From Terrimonas ginsenosidimutans (GTDB taxonomy: Bacteria > Bacteroidota > Bacteroidia > Chitinophagales > Chitinophagaceae): a stretch of 64,000 nt of DNA. The notes beneath the pieces were generated by a model, which worked only from the letters and a program-made list of their open reading frames with translations, made no database searches and was not told the DNA's origin. This document shows positions 17,258-28,100 of the stretch, piece by piece. Location of the stretch: positions 62,001 through 126,000 of the forward strand of contig NZ_JAKLTR010000016.1 of NCBI RefSeq assembly GCF_022012415.1, in the 5' to 3' direction. The position numbers were made by a program, and so were the translations under genes. Positions within the stretch are counted from its first letter, which is position 1; the number at the start of each line of letters is the position of its first letter.

Positions 17258-20200
17258 ATGAAAATGCGATTAAACAAAGCCCTGTTAGCGGGTGCTATTT
17301 TGTTTGCGGTTGTTTTCGCGATCGGAAAACTTGCCACATCCACGTCGCTGGCCATCCCGGCGGATGTACAGACTGCCATGGACAACCTGCCTGAAGACCT
17401 CGACTATAATATTCATGTCAAGAAAATCCTTTCTGATAAATGTTTCAGTTGCCATGGTCCGGATGCCGCCAAGCAGAAAGGTGACCTTCGGCTGGATGAT
17501 CCAAAAGCTGCTTATAATAAAGAAGCTGAAAGCGGGCTCTATGCCATCAATGCCGGAAACATTTCCAAAAGCGAAGTAGCTCATCGCATCCTGAGCGATG
17601 ACCAAACCTACATGATGCCGACCCCTGCATCGCATCTTAGCCTTACTACAGAAGAAAAAGCAACCCTGCTGAAATGGATCGACCAGGGTGCTAAATATAA
17701 ACCTCACTGGGCGTTTGTTGCTCCGGTGAAAAATGAATTGCCTGATGTAAAGCAAAAAGCCTGGGTCAAAAATGATATTGACAGGTTTGTGCTGGCACGG
17801 CTTGAAAAAGAGGGCATCGCACCTTCTGCGGAAGCAGATAAAGAAACCCTGATCCGCCGCGTGAGTTTTGACCTTACGGGTCTTCCTCCCGCTATTGCCG
17901 AGATTGACGCATTCCTGAAGGATAATTCCGCTGACGCATATGAGAAGATGGTGGATCGCTTTATGCAATCATCAAGATACGGTGAACGCATGGCGGCTTA
18001 CTGGCTGGATGTGGCAAGGTTTGCTGATAGTCATGGCTACCTCGATGATAAACACCGCGACGCTTCTCCCTGGCGTGATTGGGTGATCAAAGCCTATAAC
18101 CAGAACATGCCCTTTGACCAGTTCATCACCTGGCAGCTTGCAGGTGACCTGATGCCTAACGCCACGAAAGAGCAGATCCTCGCTACAGGCTTTAACCGGA
18201 ATCAGAAACAAAACTCAGAAGCCGGCATTCTGCCCGAAGAGTTCCGCGTGGAGTATGTGGTTGACCGGACGAATACCCTGGGAACGGCATTGATGGGATT
18301 GACAGTCAGCTGCGCAAAATGCCATGATCATAAATATGACCCGATCAGCCAGAAAGATTATTACTCGCTATATGCCTTCTTCAACAGCACAAACGAATTA
18401 GGCAGTTCAAACTACAGCGGTGACAAAAGCATTGTGCCCGGTCCAACCTTGATGCTTACTGATAAGAAAACGGATTTTAAGATCGACTCTATCAAACAAT
18501 TGATCCGGTCAGTGGAGGCAAAAACAGCCGTTACATCTACGCCTTCAGTACAGCAGGCGCTCGATCAGAAAGTGATCGCTTCGCTTTCGTTTGATAAGGT
18601 TGAACAGCTACGTTATGCAGATAAAGAACCTAAAGTTGTTCCTGCAATGCGTAACGCTATTCAACCGGCTCTTTCCGCTCAATACAAAAATGGCAGATCA
18701 GCCAAAGGTGTATCAGGGGAAAGCCTGGAACTCGATGAAGAAACGATCGTGAATTTCCCTCCCTACAAGGTTGGTTATTTCGAGAGATATAATCCTTTTT
18801 CTTTCAGCCTTTGGCTAAAGGTGCCAAAGAAATACGATGATGTTGCCGTGTTGCATCATAGTGACCCGAGGCGTTATGGTTTCCAGGGTTATGATATGAT
18901 CCTGAAGCAAAACAAGATCAATTTCCGTTTGATGCATGCCTTCCCGCATGATGCGATCAGTATCGAAACAAAGCAGGCGCTCGATTCCAATAAATGGTAT
19001 CATGTGGCCGTGAGTTATGATGGAAGCAGCAGCGCAAAAGGTGTGCAGATCTACCTGGATGGCAAACCCGTTGCCATGAATGTCGAGTATGATAACCTGA
19101 AGAAGAATATCAAATCATATCCGAACATACATAAGATCTACTGGTTCAGCGGTCTTTCATTTGGCGCAAGAGTACTGGAGCGAACCATGAAAGGTGGTCA
19201 GATCGATCAGTTCTACCTGTTCAATCAGGCGATCAATCCAGCGGAAGCAGCCTATCTCTATGCGAATCCCGCCGCATCATTCAGTGTAAAGAATAAACCG
19301 GTTGATGCATTACCCCTGGATGAATTGCAATTGGCGAGAAAGGAATTGGCAGACGTATACGATTCCACGCAGGAAGTGATGGTAATGGGAGATCTTCCCA
19401 CGCCACGTAAAAGCTACTTATTGCAAAGAGGTGTATATGATAGTTATGGTGATGAAGTGCAGCCTTCCACACCCGCATCCATTTTGAAATTCCCTGCTGA
19501 TCTTCCAAAGAACAGGCTTGGTTTGGCGAAATGGTTTTTCCTGAAAGACAACCCGCTTACTTCACGTATCGCGGTGAATCATATCTGGGAAATGTATTTC
19601 GGTCGTGGTCTGGTCAAGACTTCTGATGATTTCGGTAACCAGGGAGACATGCCTTCTCACCCTGAACTGCTCGATTATCTTTCTATCAAATATCGGGACG
19701 AAGGCTGGGATACAAAGAAGATGCAGAAGTATATCCTGATGAGTGCGACGTATCGCCAGCAATCGGTGATCTCAAAAGAAATGCTGGAAAAAGATCCTGC
19801 GAATATGCTGCTGGCGAGAAGTTCCCGGTACAAGATGCCTGCAGAAATGATCAGGGATAATGCATTATCGATAAGTGGTTTGCTTTCTTCCAAAATAGGA
19901 GGACCGAGTGTTTATCCGTATCAGCCATCCGGTTTATGGGATGCCCTGAGTGATAAAGCCTGGAGATATGTGTATAAGGAATCAGAAGGCGAAGATCTTT
20001 TCCGCAGAAGTATTTACACGATCGTAAAGAGATCCAGTCCGCCTCCATTCATGCTGATCTTCGATGCGCCTGACCGGAACTTCTGCACGGTAAAGCGTTC
20101 TGTTTCAAACTCTCCATTACAGGCTTTGGCGATGATGAATGACCCGACATTTATTGAAGCTTCCAAATTCATTGCCGGAAGAATGATGACAGAAGGTGGT

Positions 20201-20458
20201 TCAACTCCAGGCGATCAACTGATCTATGGCTTCCGCCTCGTTACCGGCCGTAAACCTGACGCAAAGGAAACGGCGTTGCTCAAAAAAATGTACGACGAAG
20301 AGATCGCGATGTATAAAAAAACACCGGCAAAAGCGAAGAAGATCCTTTCTATCGGGAATGCAAACGCGCAACTGAAAGGAGGAGCAGAGCAAACGGCTGC
20401 TTACGTTGATGTGGTGATGGCGCTGTTGAATACGGATGAGTTTATTACGCGAAAATAA
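17258..20458 (+). CDS. DUF1549/DUF1553 protein with cytochrome-c-type N-terminus and LamG-like insert
   Basis: The 1066-residue protein has a signal segment (residues 5-24), a heme-binding CFSCH motif (Cys62, Cys65, His66) in a PSCyt1-type domain, a DUF1549 region with RYGERMAAYWLDVARFADSHGY, and a second CAKCH site near residue 350. A central LamG-type jelly roll follows (FSFSLWLKVPKKYDD, then SNKWYHVAVSYDG), and a C-terminal DUF1553 domain (NRLGLAKWFFLKDNPLTSRIAVNHIW). Such multidomain proteins are frequent in Planctomycetes and some Bacteroidota; they are linked to glycan use, but the reaction is unknown. First gene of a four-gene set with the candidate operator upstream. Confidence 0.9.
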   Translation: MKMRLNKALLAGAILFAVVFAIGKLATSTSLAIPADVQTAMDNLPEDLDYNIHVKKILSDKCFSCHGPDAAKQKGDLRLDDPKAAYNKEAESGLYAINAGNISKSEVAHRILSDDQTYMMPTPASHLSLTTEEKATLLKWIDQGAKYKPHWAFVAPVKNELPDVKQKAWVKNDIDRFVLARLEKEGIAPSAEADKETLIRRVSFDLTGLPPAIAEIDAFLKDNSADAYEKMVDRFMQSSRYGERMAAYWLDVARFADSHGYLDDKHRDASPWRDWVIKAYNQNMPFDQFITWQLAGDLMPNATKEQILATGFNRNQKQNSEAGILPEEFRVEYVVDRTNTLGTALMGLTVSCAKCHDHKYDPISQKDYYSLYAFFNSTNELGSSNYSGDKSIVPGPTLMLTDKKTDFKIDSIKQLIRSVEAKTAVTSTPSVQQALDQKVIASLSFDKVEQLRYADKEPKVVPAMRNAIQPALSAQYKNGRSAKGVSGESLELDEETIVNFPPYKVGYFERYNPFSFSLWLKVPKKYDDVAVLHHSDPRRYGFQGYDMILKQNKINFRLMHAFPHDAISIETKQALDSNKWYHVAVSYDGSSSAKGVQIYLDGKPVAMNVEYDNLKKNIKSYPNIHKIYWFSGLSFGARVLERTMKGGQIDQFYLFNQAINPAEAAYLYANPAASFSVKNKPVDALPLDELQLARKELADVYDSTQEVMVMGDLPTPRKSYLLQRGVYDSYGDEVQPSTPASILKFPADLPKNRLGLAKWFFLKDNPLTSRIAVNHIWEMYFGRGLVKTSDDFGNQGDMPSHPELLDYLSIKYRDEGWDTKKMQKYILMSATYRQQSVISKEMLEKDPANMLLARSSRYKMPAEMIRDNALSISGLLSSKIGGPSVYPYQPSGLWDALSDKAWRYVYKESEGEDLFRRSIYTIVKRSSPPPFMLIFDAPDRNFCTVKRSVSNSPLQALAMMNDPTFIEASKFIAGRMMTEGGSTPGDQLIYGFRLVTGRKPDAKETALLKKMYDEEIAMYKKTPAKAKKILSIGNANAQLKGGAEQTAAYVDVVMALLNTDEFITRK

Positions 20459-20463
20459 CGCGA

Positions 20464-20617
20464 ATAGCACGCCAATGGCCGCGAACGTTCGCGAATAGCG
20501 ATTTATAGGTTGGTACTGGAATATTATGTTGAACAGTTTTTGATAAAACCTTTAAGATATTAGTAACGACGAAAAGCAGTGAATGTGTTCGTGAACATTC
20601 GCGGCCATTCGTGCTAA
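20464..20617 (+). repeat. Hairpin family C copy (ATTCGCGGCCATTCGTG words, inverted)
   Basis: One arm reads TAGCACGCCAATGGCCGCGAAC and the other TTCGCGGCCATTCGTGCTA, about 100 bases apart with AT-rich DNA between. It begins six bases after the DUF1553 stop and ends just before the DUF1501 gene. The partial copy at 313-358 uses the same words. Confidence 0.85.
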
Positions 20618-20629
20618 ACATTCTCTATT

Positions 20630-22105
20630 ATGGACGACTTACAAAAATTCGCGTTTGAGAAGAGCCGTAGAGATTTCCTGCGTGGTTCTGCTTTGGGACT
20701 GGGTAGTATCGCGTTGGGAACGATGCTTGGTTGTAAGAATCCCGGTGAGCAGGTGGTGAAGCAGGTATTGGCGAGCGCAGCCGGTGGCGATGAAAATCAG
20801 CCGCTCGTGAATCCGCATTTTGTGCCGAAGGCGAAGCGTGTGATCTATATGTTCCAGAGTGGAGGCCCATCGCAAATGGAGTTGTTTGATTATAAGCCGA
20901 AGTTGTACCAGATGCATGGTCAGGAAATTCCTGCGAGTGTATTGGGAACAGCAAGGGTTTCGGGGATGACATCCAATCAGAATGGATTTCCATTGGCAGC
21001 ACCAGCCGCTACTTTTAAGCAGTATGGAGCAAATGGTGCTTACTTCAGCGATCTTGTTCCGCATACCGCTGGTATTGTCGATGATATCTGTGTGGTAAAA
21101 AGTATGTTCACGGAGCAGATCAATCATGAGCCTGCGGTGATCTTTACACAAACCGGTAACCAGTTAAGCGGCCGCCCGAGTATTGGATCCTGGATCAGTT
21201 ATGGTTTGGGTAGCCTGAATAATAATCTCCCTTCTTTTATTGTCATGGTATCAAAAGGAGGTGGTGATCAGCCGATCAGTAACCTCGCGTGGAGCAATGG
21301 CTTTTTGCCTTCGCATCACCAGGGCGTGCAGTTCATGTCCGGCAAAGATCCGGTATTGTATCTTTCCTCTCCGGATGGAGTGGAGAAAGTGGATCGCCGG
21401 CGTGCGTTGAACTTTATCCGCGAATTTAATTTGTTGCAGAAAGATAAATGGCAGGATCCGGAGATCGACAGCCGTCTCAATCAATATGAAATGGCATATC
21501 GGATGCAGATGGCCGTTCCGGAAATCGCGGATCTTAGCAATGAACCACAACATATCCTGGATATGTATGGCCCTGATGTAAAAACCCCAGGCAGCTATGC
21601 TTATAATTGTTTGATGGCGCGCAGGCTTGCTGAAAAGGATGTTCGTTTTATTCAGTTATATCATTTGGGTTGGGATCACCATGGCCGTTTGTCTTCGGGC
21701 ATTCAGAAAGCAACACGCCAGACAGACCAGGCTTCCGCTGCATTGGTAAAAGATCTGAAGCAACGTGGCCTGCTGGATGATACGTTGGTAGTATGGGGCG
21801 GCGAGTTCGGCAGAACAAGTTTTTGCCAGGGCAAGTTGACACAGGAAGAATTTGGCCGTGATCATCATCCTGGAGCGTATACGATCTGGATGGCCGGTGG
21901 CGGTGTGAAGAATGGAATGGTGTATGGAGAAACAGATGATTTCGCACATAATATTGTAAAAGATAAAGTGCATGTACACGATTTCCAGGCAACGATGCTG
22001 CACCTGATGGGAATCGATCATGAGAAGTTTACATATAAAAGCCAGGGACGCCGGTATAGGTTGACGGATGTGGCAGGGGAAGTGGTTAAGGGGATACTGG
22101 CCTAG
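20630..22105 (+). CDS. DUF1501 protein with twin-arginine signal
   Basis: The 491-residue product starts with SRRDFLRGSALGLGSIALG, a twin-arginine signal, and has a following LGC that could be lipidated. Family motifs are MFQSGGPSQMELFDYKP, HEPAVIFTQTG, HLGWDHHG and VWGGEFGRTSF with GRDHHPGAY near the end. DUF1501 proteins belong to the alkaline-phosphatase-like fold (sulfatase relatives) and nearly always travel with DUF1553 proteins. That pairing, seen here with a 171-base gap holding a hairpin, suggests that they form one export-side unit. The substrate is unknown. Confidence 0.92.
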   Translation: MDDLQKFAFEKSRRDFLRGSALGLGSIALGTMLGCKNPGEQVVKQVLASAAGGDENQPLVNPHFVPKAKRVIYMFQSGGPSQMELFDYKPKLYQMHGQEIPASVLGTARVSGMTSNQNGFPLAAPAATFKQYGANGAYFSDLVPHTAGIVDDICVVKSMFTEQINHEPAVIFTQTGNQLSGRPSIGSWISYGLGSLNNNLPSFIVMVSKGGGDQPISNLAWSNGFLPSHHQGVQFMSGKDPVLYLSSPDGVEKVDRRRALNFIREFNLLQKDKWQDPEIDSRLNQYEMAYRMQMAVPEIADLSNEPQHILDMYGPDVKTPGSYAYNCLMARRLAEKDVRFIQLYHLGWDHHGRLSSGIQKATRQTDQASAALVKDLKQRGLLDDTLVVWGGEFGRTSFCQGKLTQEEFGRDHHPGAYTIWMAGGGVKNGMVYGETDDFAHNIVKDKVHVHDFQATMLHLMGIDHEKFTYKSQGRRYRLTDVAGEVVKGILA

Positions 22106-22108
22106 GAG

Positions 22109-22192
22109 GGATAGTTTAAAAGTTTTAAAGTTTAAGGGTTTAACTGTTTTATGTTGCATTTAACTGTTAAACTATTAAACTTTCAAACATCT
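22109..22192 (+). repeat. Hairpin family E copy 3 (AGTTTAAAAG words)
   Basis: ATAGTTTAAAAGTTTTAAAG on one side pairs with TTAAACTATTAAACTTTC on the other, four bases after the DUF1501 stop. It resembles the copies at 7868 and 12669. Confidence 0.8.
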
Positions 22193-22224
22193 ATCCCTTC
22201 TCTTCGTCTCAAACTAACTTGTTT

Positions 22225-23283
22225 ATGAAAAGAAAAGATTTCCTGAAAAATACCCTCGCTGCCAGTGCTGCGCTTGCTATCCCTTCCGTATTCAACATCA
22301 TCAGCGCGCAATCACGCAAGGGAGAGATCATTGGTCATGGTGATTACAGATACCGCGTCAATCGCGAATGGGGAATGCTCGATAAGAGCGTGCATCCTGT
22401 AAAAGATTGTCATGAAATGGTGATGGACAGCCGCAAGCGCCTCATCATGATCACAAATGAAACGAAGAATAATATTCTCATTTATGATAAATCCGGCAAA
22501 TTGCTGGATAGCTGGGGCAGCCAGTTTCCGGGCGGTCATGGATTGACTTTACACAACGCCAATGGTGAAGAGTTCCTGTATATTACCGATTATGATCTGG
22601 GTGAAGTATACAAGACCACACTTGACGGAAAGATCCTGCTGACGATCAGGCATCCGAAGTTCATTGGGGAATATAAAGACTGTGATCGCTTTATGCCAAC
22701 GGAAACCGCCATCGGTCCGAATGGAGATATCTATATCGCGGATGGATACGGCTCTCAATATATATTGCAATACAGCCCGAAAGGAGAGTTCATCCGCAAG
22801 TTCGGCGGTGACAGCTTTATCAAAGACGATAAATTCAAACAGGCGCATGGAGTAGCATTAGACACGCGTGATCCGGCCAATCCTGTATTGATCTGTACCG
22901 ATCGGGTAAAAAATAATTTCAAACGGTTTACGCTCGACGGAAAATATCTTGATTCCATCTATCTGCCCGGCGCCTATATGAGCCGCCCGGTGATCGATGG
23001 TGAAAACATTTATACAGGTGTTTGTTATTCGGCTTTGAAGCATCATATGCTGACGATGAACTCCGGGTTTGTCATGATCCTGGATAAGAATAACAAAGTG
23101 GTCTCAAATCCCGGAGGGACAAAACCTGTATATAAGAAAGGTAAAGACGAGCCGGAACTGATGATGCAGGCTGCCCCGATATTCAAACATTGTCATGATG
23201 TATGCGTGGACGATGACAAGAACTTATACATCTGTCAGTGGATGGCAGACGGGACTTACCCCATTAAACTTGAAAGAGTCTGA
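22225..23283 (+). CDS. Exported NHL/6-bladed propeller protein
   Basis: I start at ATG 22225 (MKRKDFLKNTLAASAALAIPSV), a secretion signal with KR in place of the twin arginine; a TTG lies six bases upstream. The rest is a series of propeller blades with pattern GHGLTLHNANGEEFLYITDYDLG, GPNGDIYIADGYGSQYI, HGVALDTRDPANP and HCHDVCVDDDKNLYICQW. NHL-type propellers bind sugars, peptides or partner proteins; some neighbours in such loci are sugar-binding. Its place between the DUF1501 and cytochrome genes makes it part of the same four-gene set. Confidence 0.85.
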   Translation: MKRKDFLKNTLAASAALAIPSVFNIISAQSRKGEIIGHGDYRYRVNREWGMLDKSVHPVKDCHEMVMDSRKRLIMITNETKNNILIYDKSGKLLDSWGSQFPGGHGLTLHNANGEEFLYITDYDLGEVYKTTLDGKILLTIRHPKFIGEYKDCDRFMPTETAIGPNGDIYIADGYGSQYILQYSPKGEFIRKFGGDSFIKDDKFKQAHGVALDTRDPANPVLICTDRVKNNFKRFTLDGKYLDSIYLPGAYMSRPVIDGENIYTGVCYSALKHHMLTMNSGFVMILDKNNKVVSNPGGTKPVYKKGKDEPELMMQAAPIFKHCHDVCVDDDKNLYICQWMADGTYPIKLERV

Positions 23284-23284
23284 A

Positions 23285-23396
23285 AATTTTAAGTCAAAGT
23301 TCAAAAGTAAAAATTAAAAAATGGTACTTAGAACTTTGAGTTTTGCCTTCACAATGAAACTGGTTTTTAATTTTTACTTTTGAATTTTGACTTAAG
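23285..23396 (+). repeat. AT-rich inverted repeat (family F: AAGTAAAAATTAAAAA words)
   Basis: TTTTAAGTCAAAGTTCAAAA on one side and TTTTGAATTTTGACTTAAG on the other form a long imperfect stem that begins two bases after the previous stop and ends at the next start. Confidence 0.8.
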
Positions 23397-24818
23397 ATGC
23401 CACTTCTGAACATCGTTCAAGACTGGATGAACTACCTCGGCCACTTTCATCCGGTTGTTGTTCATTTACCTATAGGAATACTCTTCGTTGCCTTCATCCT
23501 TGAGATCGTTGCCTGGAAGCAGAAGCAGCCGGGCTTGCTGAAACATGCCATCGAGATCTGCCTGATCGCGGGTTTCTTTGGTGCGGTGATATCCTGTCTA
23601 TTTGGCTGGTTTCTCAGCAAAGAGGGCGGATACGAAGAAAAAACATTGCAATTGCATCAATGGATGGGAATTGGTGTGGCGCTGCTTTCCGGCATTTCCT
23701 GGTTGGTCAAGAAACGCTACGGTTTGTTGAATAAAGCCACAAAACCCTATCGTATACTCCTCGGTTCTATTTTTATCTTATTAATATTAACCGGTCATCT
23801 TGGTGGTAATATGACCCATGGTGAAGATTATCTCACGGCAGGAATGCCGCAACCTTTTGCCGGCTGGTTGGGGATAGAGGAAAAGAAAGATTCTTCTGTT
23901 GCGCCAAAGCCGATCACCGATGTGAATGAAGCTGTTCTTTATACAGATATCATCCAGCCGATCTTTAGCGCTAAATGTTATGACTGCCACAGCTCTAAAA
24001 AAGTAAAAGGCTCTCTCCGGATGGATGAGGAGAAATTACTGTTCAAAGGCGGAAAGCACGGAGCGGTCATCCAGCCGGGAAATGCAGACGCCAGCGAACT
24101 GATGAAACGCCTGCTGCTTCCGATGGAAGATGATAAACGCATGCCACCGAAAGATCAGCCTCAATTAACCAAAGAGGAGATCGAACTCATCGGCTGGTGG
24201 ATCAGAACCGGTGCCGATACTAAAAAGAAGGTAAAGGAGCTGGCGGCGGATGAAAAGATCAAGCCGGTGCTGGCTTCTTTTGGAAGTGGTGGAGCAGATA
24301 CGGCAAGCCAGGAAGTATTGTCAAAAGTGTTTGAACTGAATCCGTCGGAGCCCGGTAAAGATGCAGTGGAGAAGCTCCGCGCTTTGGGAATGATCGTTTC
24401 GCCGGTGGCGAAAGAAAAACACCTGCTGGAAGTAAGTGCGATCAATGTGCCGGCATTTGATAATGCGAAAGCGGCGTTGCTGGCGGAACTGGCGGAAAAT
24501 ATTGTTTGGCTGAGGTTGGATAATACAGCGGTGACCGACGAAGCGATGGGGCAGGTGGGGAAATTGAAGAACCTGGTTCGGTTGAATATCAGCGGAACGG
24601 TGGTGAGTTCCGCGGGAATGGCTTCTTTACAGGCGCTGAAAAACCTGGAGTATATAAATATTGTCAACACTGAAGTGGATGATAGGGGGCTGCTTGTTCT
24701 TGCTTCGCTTCCGGCTTTGAAGAATGTTTACTGCTGGAATACGGCGGTGAGTGCCGTGGGGGTGGAAAATTTAAAAAAGAAGAACCCGGTTATACGGGTT
24801 GATGCGGGTGATAAATAG
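23397..24818 (+). CDS. Membrane-bound c-type cytochrome with leucine-rich tail
   Basis: The 473-residue protein starts with a DUF2231-like membrane domain (four helices within the first 140 residues, with a FHPVVVHLPIGILF segment). A PSCyt1-type cytochrome domain follows, with heme-binding CYDCHS (Cys194, Cys197, His198) and DDKRMPPKDQPQLTKEE carrying the likely axial Met region. The last 170 residues form leucine-rich repeats (LRLDNTAVTDEAMGQVGKLKNLVRLNISG). Such cytochromes sit with DUF1553/1501 proteins and may pass electrons to a terminal oxidase; the substrate is unknown. It is the last of the four-gene set, before a family B hairpin. Confidence 0.9.
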   Translation: MPLLNIVQDWMNYLGHFHPVVVHLPIGILFVAFILEIVAWKQKQPGLLKHAIEICLIAGFFGAVISCLFGWFLSKEGGYEEKTLQLHQWMGIGVALLSGISWLVKKRYGLLNKATKPYRILLGSIFILLILTGHLGGNMTHGEDYLTAGMPQPFAGWLGIEEKKDSSVAPKPITDVNEAVLYTDIIQPIFSAKCYDCHSSKKVKGSLRMDEEKLLFKGGKHGAVIQPGNADASELMKRLLLPMEDDKRMPPKDQPQLTKEEIELIGWWIRTGADTKKKVKELAADEKIKPVLASFGSGGADTASQEVLSKVFELNPSEPGKDAVEKLRALGMIVSPVAKEKHLLEVSAINVPAFDNAKAALLAELAENIVWLRLDNTAVTDEAMGQVGKLKNLVRLNISGTVVSSAGMASLQALKNLEYINIVNTEVDDRGLLVLASLPALKNVYCWNTAVSAVGVENLKKKNPVIRVDAGDK

Positions 24819-24827
24819 ACTGGCGTA

Positions 24828-24948
24828 TTAAGGAACGCGGCGAACGCAACGGTACGCGGAGGACGCGGCGAAATAAAATATCTTCTACAACTGTTTTCGC
24901 CGTGTCCTCCGCGTACCGTTGCGTTCGCCGCGCTCCTTCTACGCCAGT
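24828..24948 (+). repeat. Hairpin family B copy 2
   Basis: Starts CTGGCGTATTAAGGAACGCG and closes CGCGCTCCTTCTACGCCAG, with ACGCAACGGTACGCGGAGG words inside and about 30 AT-rich bases at the loop. It begins 10 bases after the cytochrome stop. The outer GGCGTA/TACGCC ends recur at the copies at 29921, 33296 and, as GCGTA/TACGC, at 62492. Confidence 0.9.
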
Positions 24949-25013
24949 CTGTAAGATTGATAATCCCAAAAGCTCAATTGAAAATCAACACGCTAGCAAC
25001 CCTTTAAGTTTTT

Positions 25014-25068
25014 CCCCTTAGTCTTTTATGATACTCCCCCCAGTTTTTTTGTTCAGCATTCATATTTG
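25014..25068 (+). promoter_or_regulatory. Candidate regulator site and promoter of susC
   Basis: C-tracts CCCCTTAG at 25014 and CCCCCCAG at 25036 are 22 bases apart, and CATATTTG follows at 25061. Spacing and box match those before the DUF1553 gene. The regulator gene at 12791-16831 is the likely source of the DNA-binding protein; direct binding is inferred. Confidence 0.55.
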
Positions 25069-25144
25069 TAAAGGCGATGAAAAACAGGAATATGAGAGCC
25101 CGTCTTTCACAGCCACCAATTTCTATTAAATAAAAACAACTGCT

Positions 25145-28100
25145 ATGACGCGATTGCCAATTGCCCGCCTCAGCCAACGGCTGAGATGGCCGCTCTTTCT
25201 GATGGCCTGTATGATCTCGTCTGTTCTCACATTTGCCCAGTCGCAAAGAACAGGTAAGGTCACAGACGAAGCCGGTAAGCCGATTCCCGGTGTATCCGTA
25301 ACTATTAAAGACAATGCCGGTGGAACCACCACCAATGAAGCCGGTGAATTTTCCATTAATGCAGCAGCCGGACAGGTACTGCAATTTTCCAGTGTAAGTT
25401 TTGAAAGTAAAGACGTTCTTGTAGGAAGCGGAGCACAGATCGCTGTATCGCTTGCCGCCAAATCAGGAACACTCTCTGATGTTGTAGTAGTAGGGTATGG
25501 TACGCAAAAACGCGTTAACCTGACGGGTGCGGTTGGAACGGTTGATAAGAAAAAGATTGAAGACCGTCCTGTTGCCAATGCAATGGCCGCGCTGCAGGGC
25601 GTCGCTCCCGGTGTGACCGTAACAAGAAATAACGGTACGCCCGGTGGTGAAGGATACAATCTTCAGATCCGGGGATTCTCTTCCGTGAACGGCTCACCGC
25701 CCCTTGTACTCGTGGATGGTGCTCCCGGAAGCCTTATCTCTGTTAACCCGAACGATATCGAAAATATCAGCATCCTGAAAGATGCCGCCGCTGCTTCTAT
25801 TTATGGTGCACGCGCTGCGGGTGGTGTGGTACTGGTGACCACCAAACGCGGTACATCCGGCAAAGTGACGGTTAATTATAATGGCAAGTATGCCAGCATG
25901 CGCCCAAGTAACGTTCCCGGTCGCCTTCATTCATGGCAGGAAGCTGAAATGGCGAATGAGTCAAGGATCAATGCCGGACAGGCTGCCGGTTATACCGCTG
26001 AGCAGATCGAATGGATGAAAAATCCGGATATCAACTTCGTACCTAATCCAAGCGGTAGTGACTACCTCTATTTTTATGATCTTGATCAAACAGACCTGAT
26101 CCTTCGTGATCAATCTCCGATGTGGGATCATAACGTTTCCATGCGTGGCGGCGGTGCCCGTGATAACTTCTTCTTCTCAACCGGTTATTACAAGCAACAG
26201 GGTGTGTTCACCCTCGGACCGGACAAGACTGAAAGGATCAACGCACGTTTCAACTACTCACTCGCGATCTCCAAGATCCTGAGCCTTGACGCACGTTTGG
26301 CTTTCCGTCAGAGCAATACACTTTCTCCAAGCGTTGGTAACGCAAGGATCTTCTCCAACCTGTATACAACACGTACGCTGTATCCAACATTCTTCCCGGG
26401 TACAACTGACCGTTATATCAATGATAACAGCGGAAACTTTGCTTATTCTTTGTTGAAAGAAGGCGGCACAGGCGCGGTGAAAGAAAATGAAGGCAATGCA
26501 CAGATCGCACTGAAAGCAAAGGACATCGTAAAAGGGCTGACGCTTTCTGCTACATATAGTCCAAGACTGGGTGTTCGTACAACCACTTCTGCGATCCGTA
26601 CCATTCCGCGTTATAACCTGACCGGTATCGGAAGCTACATGAACAACCCGAACTCTTATACCAAAACAGAATACAAGATCACGTCGGATAATATCCAGCT
26701 GATCGGTGATTATGTTTGGAAGCTCGGTAGTGATCATGATTTCCATGTGATGGGCGGTTATGCTTATGAAGATGAGCGCATCGATCAAACGTCGGGCAGA
26801 GCGGCCAACCTTGCAACGAATGATTTCTTTACCCTGAACACGGGCGACCCGCTCCAGTATCAGGCTTCTGAAACGATCGATACCTGGGGATTGGAATCTT
26901 ATTTCGGTCGTTTTAACTACGCGTTCCGCAATAAATACCTGTTTGAAGCAAACTATCGTCACGATGGTAGCTCCAAACTTGCTCCGGTGAATCGCTGGAA
27001 AAACTTCCCATCCGTTTCAGTGGGTTGGAGAATGGCGCAGGAAGAATGGTTCCGCAATGCACTGCCTTTCTTCAATGAATTCAAACTCCGTGGTTCATGG
27101 GGTAAACTGGGTAACTCAGACGGTTTCCAGGGTGATAACTATGCATACATTGCATTGTTGACCGCTGGTCAGCCTTATCCTTTCAATGGTGTAAGAAACC
27201 GTTCTTACTACCAGGGCCGTCTCGCTTCTCCTGATAAAGTATGGGAAACCATCACCACCTCTGATGTGGGTATCGATATCGCTGCGCTCAACAATCGCCT
27301 GAACATCTCTGCGGATTACTTCGTAAAACGCAATGATGACATGCTTGCGCCGATCCAGATCTCCAGTAGCATTGGTATTGCAACAGGGACATATAACGTT
27401 GCTGATATGAAGACGACAGGTTGGGAATTCAGCATCGGTTGGAGAGATCGTATCGGTAAAGACTTCTCTTATTATGTAAACGCGAACATCGGAGACAGCA
27501 AGAACAAAGTGATCAGCTATAACGGACAAACAGCGATCATTCCTGGTATCAACGGTATCATCGAAGGCATGCCTTTGAATACAGTGTATGGATACCAGGC
27601 GGCAGGTTACTATCGTGATGCGGCTGATGTTGCTGCAAATCCAACATTCAGTTCTGCGGTAGGTGCAGGTGATATCAAATATATTGACGTCAATAAAGAT
27701 GGAAAGATCAATGCCGGTCTTGGCCGCTTGTCTGATCATGGTGATCTCGTGAACCTGGGTAATTCCACTCCGCGTTACAGCTATGGTTTTGATTTCGGAT
27801 TCAGCTACAAAGGATTTGATTTCTCTGCAATGTTCCAGGGAGTTGGCGAGCGTAAACTGTTTGTTGATCCGACAACCTTGTATCCATATACATCAAGCTG
27901 GATCGTGCCAATGGATTACAACCTGGATTACTGGAAGCCAGATAACCAGAATGCCCGTTTCCCAAGAATGTTCATCGGCGGCGCGCAAAACACACTCCGC
28001 TCTTCTCATTGGGTAATGAATGGTGCTTATCTGCGCCTGAAGAATGTTCAGCTTGGTTATAACCTGCCTCAGCAGTGGATCCGCAAAGCAGGTTTAACGA

